From Branchiostoma floridae (lineage: Eukaryota > Chordata > Leptocardii > Amphioxiformes > Branchiostomatidae): a stretch of DNA of 64,000 bases. The notes under the pieces were generated by a model. That model saw only the letters and a list, made by a program, of their open reading frames with translations. It did not search any database and was not told where the DNA came from. Both the position numbers and the translations under genes were made by a program. Shown in pieces: positions 11,688 through 22,500 of this stretch (position 1 is the first letter of the stretch; the number at the start of each line of letters is the position of its first letter). Location of the stretch: the NCBI RefSeq assembly GCF_000003815.2, contig NC_049993.1, positions 19,394,538 through 19,458,537 of the forward strand. The letters run 5' to 3'.

Positions 11688-12841
11688 AGCCTCCGTTGCA
11701 GTGTTCGAACGGGGCTGGTTTTTATTTGGGGGGGGGGGGGGGGCGTTGGTTCACGATTTTCAACGTTGGCTACGTTCTCTTGGGGNNNNNNNNNNNNNNN
11801 NNNNNNNNNNNNNNNNNNNNNNNNNNNNNNNNNNNNNNNNNNNNNNNNNNNNNNNNNNNNNNNNNNNNNNNNNNNNNNNNNNNNNNNNNNNNNNNNNNNN
11901 NNNNNNNNNNNNNNNNNNNNNNNNNNNNNNNNNNNNNNNNNNNNNNNNNNNNNNNNNNNNNNNNNNNNNNNNNNNNNNNNNNNNNNNNNNNNNNNNNNNN
12001 NNNNNNNNNNNNNNNNNNNNNNNNNNNNNNNNNNNNNNNNNNNNNNNNNNNNNNNNNNNNNNNNNNNNNNNNNNNNNNNNNNNNNNNNNNNNNNNNNNNN
12101 NNNNNNNNNNNNNNNNNNNNNNNNNNNNNNNNNNNNNNNNNNNNNNNNNNNNNNNNNNNNNNNNNNNNNNNNNNNNNNNNNNNNNNNNNNNNNNNNNNNN
12201 NNNNNNNNNNNNNNNNNNNNNNNNNNNNNNNNNNNNNNNNNNNNNNNNNNNNNNNNNNNNNNNNNNNNNNNNNNNNNNNNNNNNNNNNNNNNNNNNNNNN
12301 NNNNNNNNNNNNNNNNNNNNNNNNNNNNNNNNNNNNNNNNNNNNNNNNNNNNNNNNNNNNNNNNNNNNNNNNNNNNNNNNNNNNNNNNNNNNNNNNNNNN
12401 NNNNNNNNNNNNNNNNNNNNNNNNNNNNNNNNNNNNNNNNNNNNNNNNNNNNNNNNNNNNNNNNNNNNNNNNNNNNNNNNNNNNNNNNNNNNNNNNNNNN
12501 NNNNNNNNNNNNNNNNNNNNNNNNNNNNNNNNNNNNNNNNNNNNNNNNNNNNNNNNNNNNNNNNNNNNNNNNNNNNNNNNNNNNNNNNNNNNNNNNNNNN
12601 NNNNNNNNNNNNNNNNNNNNNNNNNNNNNNNNNNNNNNNNNNNNNNNNNNNNNNNNNNNNNNNNNNNNNNNNNNNNNNNNNNNNNNNNNNNNNNNNNNNN
12701 NNNNNNNNNNNNNNNNNNNNNNNNNNNNNNNNNNATTTTCCCGGCACAAGAGAACCTAGCCAACATTGAAATTCGCGAACCAACGCCCCCCCCCCCCCCT
12801 AAAATGAAAACCAGCCCCGTTCGAAGACTGCAACGGAGTCT
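11688..12841. mobile_element. Long-TIR DNA transposon around an assembly gap (MULE-like)
   Basis: Both sides of the N run are inverted copies for about 95 bp, starting AG[C/A]CTCCGTTGCAG and including 'ttcgaacggggctgg', a G-homopolymer and 'gcgttggttc'. The element is bounded by an 11-bp direct repeat ACTTCTTTGTT (11677-11687 and 12842-12852). Long TIRs and an 11-bp duplication fit Mutator-like elements. The interior (11786-12734) is N, so autonomy is unknown. Confidence 0.7.
11786..12734. other. Assembly gap (949 N)
   Basis: A run of N inside the long-TIR element. Frames crossing it are artefacts. Confidence 1.
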
Positions 12842-13416
12842 ACTTCTTTGTTCAGTTTATGAATACACTACTGCTTGTACAATGTGCATACGTGTAACTA
12901 CAATATGATGTTTAAATGTCCTAATGACTATCAATTTTGCAATCAATTTGTCGAATCAGTTTGGCAAAAATCTAAAATAAACAAATTTCATACCCCTTTG
13001 AAATAGTTATAACTTTTGTAAATTTCTTGCTTGTTCTTGTCTTATTATTAGGCTGTAAAAAGCATAATCTGTATTAAATGCTGGTCTTCTCAACTAAAAT
13101 TACTTTGACATTTATTGAAGTACATTGTATGAGGATTTACTTTCGCGATAATGGCGTAAAGAAGATATCTGCAATATTTCAGGTTCACTGTGAGCACACA
13201 GAGTACATTGCTAAAATACTTCATTGAAACACAGTCAAAGATCAGTGACTTGTTTTGTACTTGAAAAGTAGGTTCAGGACAGTCAAACTAACCATGTACT
13301 GGCCTTACTGGACCGGTGAAGTTTGAAACAAAAAACTTTTCAAACCCAGCCAACCCAGATGAACTTTCGTGTTAATGTATCCCATCTCTGTTGTATATAC
13401 TAGGCTACATCTCGGT

Positions 13417-14757
13417 ATGTCTAACAAAGCGAGGAGGCTGCTGGTTCTTCTGCTGATCATCCTGGAGGAAGCTGGACCGACTAAAGCACAAGACTGCAGC
13501 AGCAGCTGTTCATCACGATGTATCTGCAGCAGCAGAGGCCTCAGTAGTGTTCCTCAGGACCTGCCTACAAGCATCACTCGCCTTAACTTAGAAGACAACG
13601 TCATTACAAACTTAAGTCAGTCTGATTTCTTAAGGTACAGGAGCTTGACAGGATTAGATCTTGGTTCCAATCAGATCTCCATGATCCAGAACAAAACATT
13701 CCTCAACTTAACAAACCTAACTAAACTGTACCTTATTGACAACCAATTAAATACTCTCCCAGCTGACATATTTGCTGGACTTGGTAATCTGCAGAACTTA
13801 AATCTTTACATGAACCAGTTAACTAGACTGCCAACTGGCATATTCGCAGGACTTGGTAATCTGCGGCGATTGAATCTTCACTTTAACCAGTTGACCAATC
13901 TGACAGCTGACACATTTGCAGGACTTCACAACCTGCGGAACTTAGGTCTTAACAGTAACCAGTTAACTAGCCTCCCAGATGACATATTTGCTGGACTTAA
14001 TGACTTGCAGCAGTTGTGGCTTCATCAGAACAAGTTATCTAATCTCCCAGCTGACATATTTGAGGGACTCGGTCATCTGAAGACATTGTGGCTTAACAGT
14101 AATGAGCTAGCTGCTCTTCCAGCTGACATATTTGTGGGCCTGGGTAACCTTGAAAGCCTGGATCTCTCGTCAAACCAGTTAACTACTATCTCAGCGGGCA
14201 TATTTGCGGGACTTAGTAATCTACAGATCTTGGACCTTCACTCAAACCAGTTACGTACTCTCCGACCTGACATATTTGTGGGACTGAGTAATCTGCAAGT
14301 GTTGTCCCTTTCGCGGAACCAGTTAACTACTCTCCCGGCGGACGCCTTTGTGGGGCTCGGTAACCTGGGGGAGCTGTATCTTTCCGGGAACCATTTTGAG
14401 ACAATGCCCCCTATGGCATATGACATTCTGGCTTCCATTCTTCATGTTAGGATTGACAACAATCCCTGGCAGTGTGACTGTAGGATGCTTCCCTTTAGGC
14501 AGAGGATGAAAGGGGCTTACCTATATGAAGCCAAGATCTTATGCGCTGGGCCTGGTAATCTTACAGGGCAAAGCTTACGGAATGTTAATCCTGATGACCT
14601 GAACTGTAACGATACAGTCAGTACTGACTCTCCTTTCGTCACTCAACCGACAGATACAGAAAGTAATGCTGGCCCTGCTGGCAGTGGCATCACCATTCTT
14701 GCTACGCTGTGCGTTTTTATTGGACTCTTCATTAATCCAATATTGCCTTGGCAGTAG
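13417..14757 (+). CDS. LRR transmembrane receptor copy 2, tail lost
   Basis: Likely a cell-surface pattern-recognition-type receptor of 446 aa. I chose the start at 13417 rather than 13369 because copy 1 begins at the same place relative to the conserved 'ggctacatc..gt' leader. It has a signal peptide (LLVLLLIILEEAG), LRRNT (CSSSCSSRCICSSRG), about 11 LRRs of 24 residues with LxxLxLxxNQL and a recurring PADIFAGLGNL module, and an LRRCT (NNPWQCDCR ... C ... C). A hydrophobic stretch (ITILATLCVFIGLFI) follows, where copy 1 has its full transmembrane helix. A 1-bp deletion relative to copy 1 just after 'ttcattaa' shifts the frame, giving a TAG stop after NPILPWQ. The cytoplasmic tail is not encoded. 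The product could be secreted, weakly anchored or non-functional. Confidence 0.75.
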   Translation: MSNKARRLLVLLLIILEEAGPTKAQDCSSSCSSRCICSSRGLSSVPQDLPTSITRLNLEDNVITNLSQSDFLRYRSLTGLDLGSNQISMIQNKTFLNLTNLTKLYLIDNQLNTLPADIFAGLGNLQNLNLYMNQLTRLPTGIFAGLGNLRRLNLHFNQLTNLTADTFAGLHNLRNLGLNSNQLTSLPDDIFAGLNDLQQLWLHQNKLSNLPADIFEGLGHLKTLWLNSNELAALPADIFVGLGNLESLDLSSNQLTTISAGIFAGLSNLQILDLHSNQLRTLRPDIFVGLSNLQVLSLSRNQLTTLPADAFVGLGNLGELYLSGNHFETMPPMAYDILASILHVRIDNNPWQCDCRMLPFRQRMKGAYLYEAKILCAGPGNLTGQSLRNVNPDDLNCNDTVSTDSPFVTQPTDTESNAGPAGSGITILATLCVFIGLFINPILPWQ

Positions 14758-14773
14758 CACGGGCGCACGTGTA

Positions 14774-14981
14774 TTAGGCTTAGGTCACATTTTTCAAACC
14801 GGGGCCCGGCCGGGCAGTTTTCGGGTGCCAAAGAATAACATAAAATGCATCGAAATACGCAAAATGTTAAAATAAGATTCACGGGCATAATTTGTGTATA
14901 TTTCTAGGTATACATCGTAATTTGTCGTTTCTTAAAACATCCCGGCCGGGCCCCGGTTTTGAAATGTGACCTATTCCTAAG
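14774..14981. mobile_element. MITE inserted behind LRR copy 2
   Basis: The TIRs (about 14774-14818 and 14938-14981) carry 'taggtcacattt' and 'accggggcccggccggg', the same family as 7730-8066. It separates the truncated receptor frame from a decayed remnant of the tail coding sequence at about 15005-15115. Confidence 0.75.
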
Positions 14982-15004
14982 CGGAACACAAATACCACAT
15001 ACAG

Positions 15005-15115
15005 GCGTGTCCAGTGGTAATAACCAGATAAGGCTTCACACACAGTTACAAAAAACGCAGATATCCTTGACAAAGTCAACCCTAAACATCACATCCTGGT
15101 ACAGAAGAGAGTCAG
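15005..15115 (+). pseudogene. Decayed receptor-tail remnant of LRR copy 2
   Basis: 'ccagtggtaataacc', 'cacacagtta' and 'ctggtacagaagagagtcag' match the start of the cytoplasmic tail in copy 1 (about 5110-5210). The intervening sequence is rearranged. It is therefore relic exon sequence downstream of the MITE. Confidence 0.65.
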
Positions 15116-15211
15116 TGTATCTACACTGAGTGCCCTTGAATAGGAGTCCCGACACCTCTAACCAGTAAAGAATAACAAGTCGAAGGTTTAATATTATGGA
15201 CGATTACAGAG

Positions 15212-15403
15212 TACTGTAAATGTATTTAAGTTCGCGGGGATTAAATTTCGCGGTAGCGGGAAAAAGGACTTTTCTCGGTGGATTTAACTGCAGTCTAATA
15301 CCATAATAGAAAAATATTCGCGGTGGTTTTAAGTTTGCGATGAAGTGGTCACCGCGAAAACCGCGAACATTAATCCACCGCAAACACTTCTGCATTTACA
15401 GTA
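15212..15403. mobile_element. MITE with TACTGTAAATGCA ends (copy 1)
   Basis: The ends read tactgtaaatg and catttacagta. The interior carries 'aagttcgcgg', 'ttcgcggt' and 'gcgaaaaccgcgaac'. Related copies are at 36311-36508 and 43082-43288. Confidence 0.65.
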
Positions 15404-15616
15404 TGTGGATGAAGAGGTATCCCTATCAATGTACAAATCAATTAAATGCTTACATTTAGAGTAAAAAGCACCTGGCCAAAGGTTTGACTCCACTCCATAA
15501 AGCTGACCGACATTTCATGCAAAAATGGATCCTTTTCTTGTGAATTAGCCATTTCTGTGATTATATGTATGTACCCAAGCAAAGATGTCACAACAGCGAT
15601 TTGGGATTTTGTGTAA

Positions 15617-15935
15617 AGCTAAGGGCACAACCCGCCGTACGTGCTGTCTACGTGCCAAAACGTGGGCAATCTTTTTTGATCCGTAAGTGGCAAGTACCGC
15701 CTCCGTTGGGAACTCGAAGGGAATCCGACGGATTTTGGAGCACGCAGACCGTAGAACTTTACGTGCAGGCAGAACTTTGTCTGCCATCGGGCTGCGGATT
15801 CACCCACCGTACGTGCCAGTACGGGCGACGTGCCTGCCCTGTACAGCCTGGACGTTGTCAGAAATACGTGGCGGACGTGGCCTCACCAAACAACGTACTG
15901 ACAAACTGCACGTACGGCGGGTTGTGACTTTAGCT
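15617..15935. mobile_element. MITE with AGCTAAGGGCACAACCCGCC ends, TAA duplication
   Basis: Inverted ends share 'cacaacccgccgtacgtgc'. The 3-bp duplication TAA (15614-15616 and 15936-15938) suits the PIF/Harbinger superfamily. No transposase frame is present. Confidence 0.6.
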
Positions 15936-16580
15936 TAAGCTTTATACATTTCAGAAGCCGTAGCACTTACCACATGTCAAGATGTCAGGGATAGTTTGAT
16001 TACTTAGTATGTGTTGTATGTAGCACATATTGTAGTTCAAGGGCTTTTGCAGAGACTAAGTTCTTAGGAAGAACTTCACTGTATTTATAATCGTATGATA
16101 CTTTTGTATGACACTGACGACTTCAATGTGATAATGGATACTTTATTACCATTATGATTAGTGAGTTAAACTCCATAAATAACATACAAGTGTTTGAAAA
16201 ACTACAGTGTATATTCCTGGTGAAAAATCTTGCTTGGACGATGTAAATCATAACTAACAGTGAGGTGAGTAATCTAAAATAGACTGGCGTCTTACTTTGT
16301 CAAAACTGTAGCAGAGGAGTGGATATTCAATATATTTTCACAACAAGTGTAATATTTGCAGATGCGTTTGCATGTGAGTGTTGTTGCTTGTATATCTGTG
16401 GGCAGCCAACACCAGTCTTGCTGCCTGGCTGGCAAATGGAGCTTATTTTCATATTTTCAATAAATTCTAAATACTGAGGATATATCCAGTGGTCTCCAGC
16501 CTCCCCGTGCCTGAGTAGCTGGTGTGTTACTCTGTATATGGGTCAGTTGTAAGATAAAGTGTGACCAGTCCATAGGATAA
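15936..16580 (+). other. 3' flank of LRR copy 2
   Basis: Paralogous to 6340-7080 ('gtcagggatagttt', 'caccagtcttgctgcctggctgg'-type stretches). The AATAAA at 16459-16464 lies in a block conserved with 6923-6928. No gene is seen. Confidence 0.5.
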
Positions 16581-16589
16581 AGTGCCTGT

Positions 16590-17155
16590 CGCCATCCACA
16601 CACAGGTAAACACACCTGTCCTTGGTGCTGAACACCATCCACATACAAGTAAACACACCTGCCCTTGGTGCTGACCACCATTCACACACAAACACACCTG
16701 TCCATGGTGCTAAACACCATCCACACACAAGTAAACACACCTGTCCTTGGTGCTGAACACCATCCACACACAGGTAAACACACCTGTCCTTGGTGCTTAA
16801 CACCATCCATACACAAGTATACACACCTGGCCTTGGTGCTGAACACAATCCACACACAGGTTAACACACCTATCCCTGGTGCTGAACACCATCCACACAC
16901 AAGCCAGCACACCTGTTCCTGAACACCGTCCACACACAGGTAAACACACCTATCCCTGGTGCTGAACACCATCCACACACAAGCCAGCACACCTGTTCCT
17001 GAACACCGTCCACACACAGGTAAACACACCTATCCCTGGTGCTGAACACCATCCACACACAAGTAAGCACACCTGTCCCTGAACACCGTCCACACACAGG
17101 TAAACACACCTGTCCCTGGTGCTGAACACCATCCACACACAAGTAAACACCAGGG
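16590..17155. repeat. CA-rich minisatellite (second locus copy)
   Basis: About 11 units of the same repeat as 7080-7620 ('ggtgctgaacaccatccaca'). Near 16905-17090 a higher-order pair alternates 'acctgttcctgaacaccgtc' units with 'tatccctggtgctgaacacc' units. Confidence 0.9.
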
Positions 17156-17518
17156 TTGGTTCGACAACCTTTAATATGATATTCTTTAAAACTTGATATA
17201 ACTCCACATTTTCATTTTTGTTTCTTTTTCATCTTATGTACGACTGTATCAATGACCTAAAGTCAACTTATAAGTAGCAAAGACAGCATCAATATACAAG
17301 CATAGCTGAAATCTAGACCTTTGCAAACGATGATCTCTCTTGGTGCGAAAAAAAACGTGTCTACAGCACTCGGGTCAGATAGTTGAAGAAGACAGACAGA
17401 CTCGGTCGAAACAATTCCGGTGAGTCAAATGTCTAGAGTTGAAGACTTTAGATTATTTTTCTCATTATGAAACTATTCTGGTTGTTTCTATACTATTCAA
17501 GTTGCAACAGAATAAAGC

Positions 17519-17524
17519 TTTATT
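17519..17524 (-). promoter_or_regulatory. Candidate polyadenylation signal for the myozenin-like gene
   Basis: AATAAA on the minus strand, about 540 bp past the stop at 18063. A weak call based on position and hexamer only. Confidence 0.25.
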
Positions 17525-18062
17525 TCTGTATTATACTCAGCCTATAGCTCTTCCGACCGCGTTCCTCAGACCTTGCCTGTATTTTCACCTACATTTTCAC
17601 CTCCCTTGACACGATTCACTTTAATTATCGTATTTTGTATCTCCTATACACTCAAACGGGCCTGTATGACTCCCGGCTCCTGTAGCTTTGGAGAGTCGAA
17701 ACCTAGTTCGCATTGAGCGAGTTTCTTTTTTTCTGTACACGTGGCAATATACTAGTTATTTGCCTTTCCCTCGCGGACTAGCTTGGTAACCATCTCCACC
17801 GGCCGGTGTAGGGGTGTTTTCCCGGCCCCAGTGATACTCGACATAGGCCTTTTTCTGACAGCCTATCTGATCTCTATTTTATCTTTCCAGCCGACCTTGC
17901 CTTTATTACTGCTGTCCCGTAGTGAACTAACTGAAACCAACACCGTACAAAATCCCAGGCGTGCGCTGATAAACTGGGCGGGCGTGCAACACTCCCTGCA
18001 CCGAAGAGACACCGAGGAGCTCCCGATGAGATGGTCACTGGGCTACTCGCGGACCGGCCCGT

Positions 18063-21000
18063 CTATAGCTCCTCCGACTCGGGTAAGCCCACCAGGTCGG
18101 CAGGGATCTGCAGCTGGGACCGCTCCTGGAGGATCGCCTTCACCACGTTCGGGTCGGGCCGCCACACGTCCGCCTCCGTGTCGATGTGTCTCACGGCGAA
18201 CATCCCGCGGGACGCCGCCTCCGCCTCCGTCATCTCACGGTACGTCTCCGAGCCCTCCACCGCGAACCACCTGGAACAGAGAGGACGCACGATGATTGGA
18301 GGAGGGGGCAGTGTTACAGATAAGAGGAACGCTGATTGGAGGAGGGGGATAGTGTACAGAAAGGACGCACGCTGATTGGAGGAGGGGGGTAGTGTAACAG
18401 AAAGGACGCACGCTGATTGGAGGAGGGGGATAGTGTAACAGAAAGGACGAACGCTGATTGGAGGAGGGAGATAGTGTAACAGAAAGGACGCACGCTGATT
18501 GGAGGGGGGATAGTGTAACAGAAAGGACGCACGCTGATTGGAGGAGGGGGATAGTGTAACAGAAAGGACGCACGATGATTGGAGGAGGGAGATAGTGTAA
18601 CAGAAAGGACGAACGCTGATTGGAGGAGGGGGATAGTGTAACAGAAAGGACGCACGCTGATTGGAGGGGGGATAGTGTAACAGAAAGGACGTACGCTGAT
18701 TGGAGGGGAGAGAGTGTAACAGAAAGGACGCACGCTGATTGGAGGGGGGGATAGTGTAACAGAAAGGACGCACGCTGATTGGAGGAGGGGGATAGTGTAA
18801 CAGATAGGATGTACGCTGATTGGAGGGGAGATAGTGTAACAGAAAGGACGCACGCTGATTGGAGGGGGGATAGTGTAACAGAAAGGACGCACGCTGATTG
18901 GAGGAGGGGATAGTGTTACAGAAATGACACAGGCTGATTGGAGGGGGGGATAGTGTAACAGAAAGGACGCACGCTGATTGGAGGAGGGGGATAGTGTAAC
19001 AGAAATGACACAGGCTGATTGGAGGAGGGGGATAGTGTAACAGAAAGGACGCACGCTGATTGGAGGAGGGGGATAGTGATCTATGCCTTCATAAACCCGT
19101 CACTGTTTGAAGTATATTGTGGTAACAAACAGACAAAAGTTACACACCCCTTCGCCGTGCGGTTGAAGTCCTTGTAGTTCGGCAGCTCCCCCCGCTCATC
19201 CGGGCTCACTTTCTCCAGGTGGAAGCCCGAGCCGTACGCCCCGTCCCCGACGCCACCGCCATCTCCCGCGAACGCCCCGCCATCACCGGCGCCTCCTCTC
19301 CCACCGCCGGCGGCGCTCCCTCGCTTCTCATCCGCCGCGCCCATCACGGCCTGCACGGCGCCGACCTGAACAAAAAACAAACCGTGCCATAAATCTATAT
19401 ACATAGCTATGGAACACACTGCCACCACATCGCTGGCCAGTCTTTCAAACTTCAATAGACAATCCATCATTTGTAAATGAGACTTATAACTTTATGAGAC
19501 TTTGTTTGAAAATCCATTAGTGACGTGCCCTCGGGCACGCCACCTGGGCTTCATGACAAACAGTGACGTACATAAAAAACATCAAATATTAACATACATT
19601 TAATTAAACAGACAAACAAACAAACAAACCGTCTCCGGCTGGTCGCCCATCATCCCCTTCTCCAGGTAGGTGGCGAACGGCGCGCCGCGCTTCCTCAGGT
19701 GAGTGAAGGCGGGTTCGACGTCCCCGGACGTCTGCATGGCGGCGCTCCACGGCGTCATCGGAGCCTTCGGGATCACCTGGGAGAGATTCAAAACACGAAA
19801 CACATTTCATTTCAGCAGAACAACACTTCCTGGCACCACTAGAGAAATAGTCAATTTACTTCTATCATGTTCTTACTTCTAATCTGTCTACCTGGCCAAT
19901 ATATACAATGCTATGCAAAAGAGAAATCGCGCCATAACAATGTGAAACGCATCATGAAATTATATCATGTATTGAGTAATGATGTTAGATCAGTGCAAGT
20001 CATGTAGATAGTATGTAGTTGTTGACATCGACAATACGTGTTATTTGTCATACACTGTACCAAATACAAACTTTGACGTTGTCTGACTTTGTCCTTGTCT
20101 TTCAATTCACAACCCTTGCTTTATTTCCACAGACGTTTCAGTGACCGTCTGTCACCTTCCTCAAGGCAATGCTGACTGGTTCACATTGTACTGCAGCGAT
20201 AGGTGTCGCTGCTTACAGATGCGGTCCCAGTGCACAGAATATCACTGTATTTGTATCACACATCTGTTCGCAGTGACACCTACAGCTGCAGTGCAATTTG
20301 AACCATTTCTACGGTCCGCTTTTTGTATGTTGGAAATTACAATTCAATCCAGAATGACATTTACCAACGAAGACAAATTTTCACGTTAAAATTTTTGTCC
20401 TGAAGACGTTTTCATGACTGAGATAGAATGTGAGAAAGAAATCACCTTCCCGCCTGGCTTCTTCTGCGGCATGGCTGGGGTAGGCTCTGCTGTCGGCTCG
20501 GGCTCCTCCTTGAACTGTTTGCCGTAGTACGGCAGGACCTCCGTCGGAGGGACGTAGATGAGCGACAGCCAGGGTTTGAAGCTGCGGATGTCCTCCTTGG
20601 AAAGGGAAATTAAAAAGTGAAAGTGATATCGATCCAGTTCAGCTCAGTTTTACAGATTTACTTTTTACAGGTTCATTGCATCGCTGAAATCCTCTCAGCT
20701 CTTTCCAACAAACACGGTGATAATTCCAGTATCGTACATGTGCGGTGAAAAAAACAGCCGGAATCGAACTCACGACTTCTAGATACAGAAACCGGACCAC
20801 TATTAAACCACTTAGCACGATACCAGACCCTACGCCCGATCTCCAAATTACATCTACTTCCTTCTATACATCTATCGTGCAGGGTCTAACCAAGGGAGCC
20901 TGTTGTAGAATTTCCTGGGGGCATGTTGGCTCTTGAGCCGATGAGTTGGCCTGTGTAGCCCCTGGGAACAGTCTGACATCCGGGCTGGTAATTATTTGCA

Positions 21001-22500
21001 AATAAAAAAATAAAAACATTATAACCACTGGACTATTGACCTACCTTTGAGAACTGCACGACGCGCTTCTGTCGCCTCTTGTACAGCTCGGCGCCCTTCC
21101 CGCCCTCCGCCGTCTTGCCGTACGTCCGGTCGTGCATGGTGGACTTGCGAGCCACTGTTGTGGAGAATAAAAGATTGCAGAAAAATTGGTACCGTGTTAA
21201 GCAGTTCGTGCATTCGATCGGTCGCGATTTTTGCGATAATACGCGCCCGGTTTAACGTCTTGCCGTACGTCCTGTCGCCAAAGAGACGGGTGGGTCACTA
21301 GAAAAAATTATCAAGAAACTGGTGTCGTGTGATGCATTTCATGTCTTTGAGACGCAGGCAGTTGAATCAATGCAAGATGACATTGTGGACTGGTATTGTA
21401 TCGAGTACCACTTTTGTAGAAATAAAAGATACACAACAGTGGCAACACGGACCTATCCCCAGCTTCCTCCTGTTGAGCTCGTGCCCCGACCTAGCGGCGG
21501 AGTCTCCGGCCAGCGCGTCGGTCCCACCTGGCATCCCGCCTCCGCCGGGCTGCGCCTGGGGAACGGTGAAGTACGGTACGGTAAATGGGTCGCTCAGGGA
21601 GCATAGGGTGCATAGGGAGGCGCCAATCTTAGTTTCAATAGCCCTTTGGCCACACAACGTTGTGCAATCACTATAGCAGGGAGGTACTTAGTAGTCTACT
21701 GATACGTGATAGTGATGTGTGTGTTCAACTGTCTTACTCAAAGGTATACGTAGCGGATGTGGCAAGGAGTCAAAGACTAGTGTAGTCGACGCTACCTGAA
21801 CGGTCTGACCGTTTTTACAATCATCTCCAGTTGCTTGATCATGACTAACTGCTATTTGAAGCGCTTTGTATTTGTACAGGTTAAGTGACATTGTATTTAC
21901 CCGTTCCTGCATGTCCACCGGCCTGTCCTCCTCCGTCGGCGTGACGTACTCTCCCCCCAGCGGGCCGCCCAGCTCCTTCTGCCCGCCCAGCCCGAGCATC
22001 CTGTCGTAGTCCGCCCGGTTCATGGGCGGGCCGGACGGCGGCGGGGCCCCGGCGGCAGCAAGCGCCGCCTCCGCCGCCCGCCTCGCTGCCTCCTCCTCGG
22101 CGGCCAGCCGGGCATCGCGCTCCATCTTCCGCCGGTTGAGCTCGTCCCAGTCGATGTCTATGACCGGCAGCATGTCCCCGTCGGTGGGGATCCCCCATAC
22201 AGAGGCGTCGTAAACCCCTTCATAGCCTTCCGGGGCCTTCCACTGCGAGCCGAGCTCGGAGTCGTACTGCACGTCTCCCGGCTGCCACACGTTCCGCTGG
22301 AAACCGTAGTCCTTACTCCGGATGTACATGGACGCCGCCGCCGACGAGCTCGTACCGGACTGCGCCTGCAGCGCCGGCGGGGCCTCCTCCTCTGTAGGCC
22401 CGAAGCCCGGCTGCCAGACGTGCCGCCGGTACTGCACCTTCTGGTACTTGAAGTCCGGCTTGCCAAGGATGGCTTCCACGGGCATCACCTGGGCCGTCAT
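18063..22500 (-). CDS. Myozenin/calsarcin (FATZ)-like Z-disc protein, 7 coding exons
   Basis: Exons (join, minus): 22500-21901, 21555-21528, 21154-21045, 20595-20446, 19776-19630, 19365-19148, 18270-18063. All junctions are GT-AG and keep phase, giving 486 aa. Landmarks shared with vertebrate myozenins as I recall them: a basic YKRRQKRVVQF segment (exon 3), APMTPWSAAM (exon 5, like the SPWERAM motif), ELPNYKDFNRTA (exon 6, like LPKYKSFNRTA), and the C-terminus ESEEL. That C-terminus is the PDZ ligand type that myotilin and FATZ proteins use to bind Enigma/ZASP proteins. The family scaffolds alpha-actinin, filamin and calcineurin at the muscle Z-disc. The roughly 200-residue N-terminal exon, with two VWQPG motifs and an Ala/Glu-rich segment, has no vertebrate counterpart I recognise. 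The start is the first ATG, in a gtcaccATG context. Exon 2 (28 bp) is the least certain, chosen because it repairs the phase. Confidence 0.65.
18280..19078. repeat. Minisatellite in myozenin-like intron 6, about 40-bp unit
   Basis: About 19 units of 'gctgattggaggagggggat' plus 'agtgtaacagaaaggacgca'. On the transcribed strand each unit is a long C/T tract ending 'gtccttt/ctctgtt', and the unit nearest exon 7 runs into the true acceptor (AG at 18271-18272). The array therefore repeats the polypyrimidine tract of the exon 7 splice site, without the AG. The long Pro/Ser/Thr frames on the minus strand are repeat translations. Confidence 0.85.
20745..20835 (-). mobile_element. tRNA-like SINE fragment
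   Basis: On the minus strand 'gagttcgattcc' matches a pol III B box, preceded by tRNA-like sequence. It lies in intron 3 of the myozenin-like gene. Confidence 0.45.
21155..21365 (-). repeat. Degenerate copies of the myozenin-like exon 3 acceptor edge
   Basis: 'gtcttgccgtacgtcc.gtcg' from exon 3 recurs at about 21256-21280. The adjacent intron stretch 'aaaaattggtaccgtgt' recurs as 'aagaaactggtgtcgtgt' at about 21314-21331. This is one to two decayed tandem units spanning the exon border. Confidence 0.5.

Noticed and set aside
3740-14757. Variable lymphocyte receptor genes
   Set aside because: LRRNT/LRRCT and modular LRRs look similar, but the copies are full-length genes with a transmembrane segment and long tail. 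No flanking donor cassettes for assembly are seen.
18063-19054. Long minus-strand frames with repeated FCYTIPPSNQRASFLLHY
   Set aside because: A repeat translation of the 40-bp intronic minisatellite. Only the part from 18063 to 18270 is exon 7.
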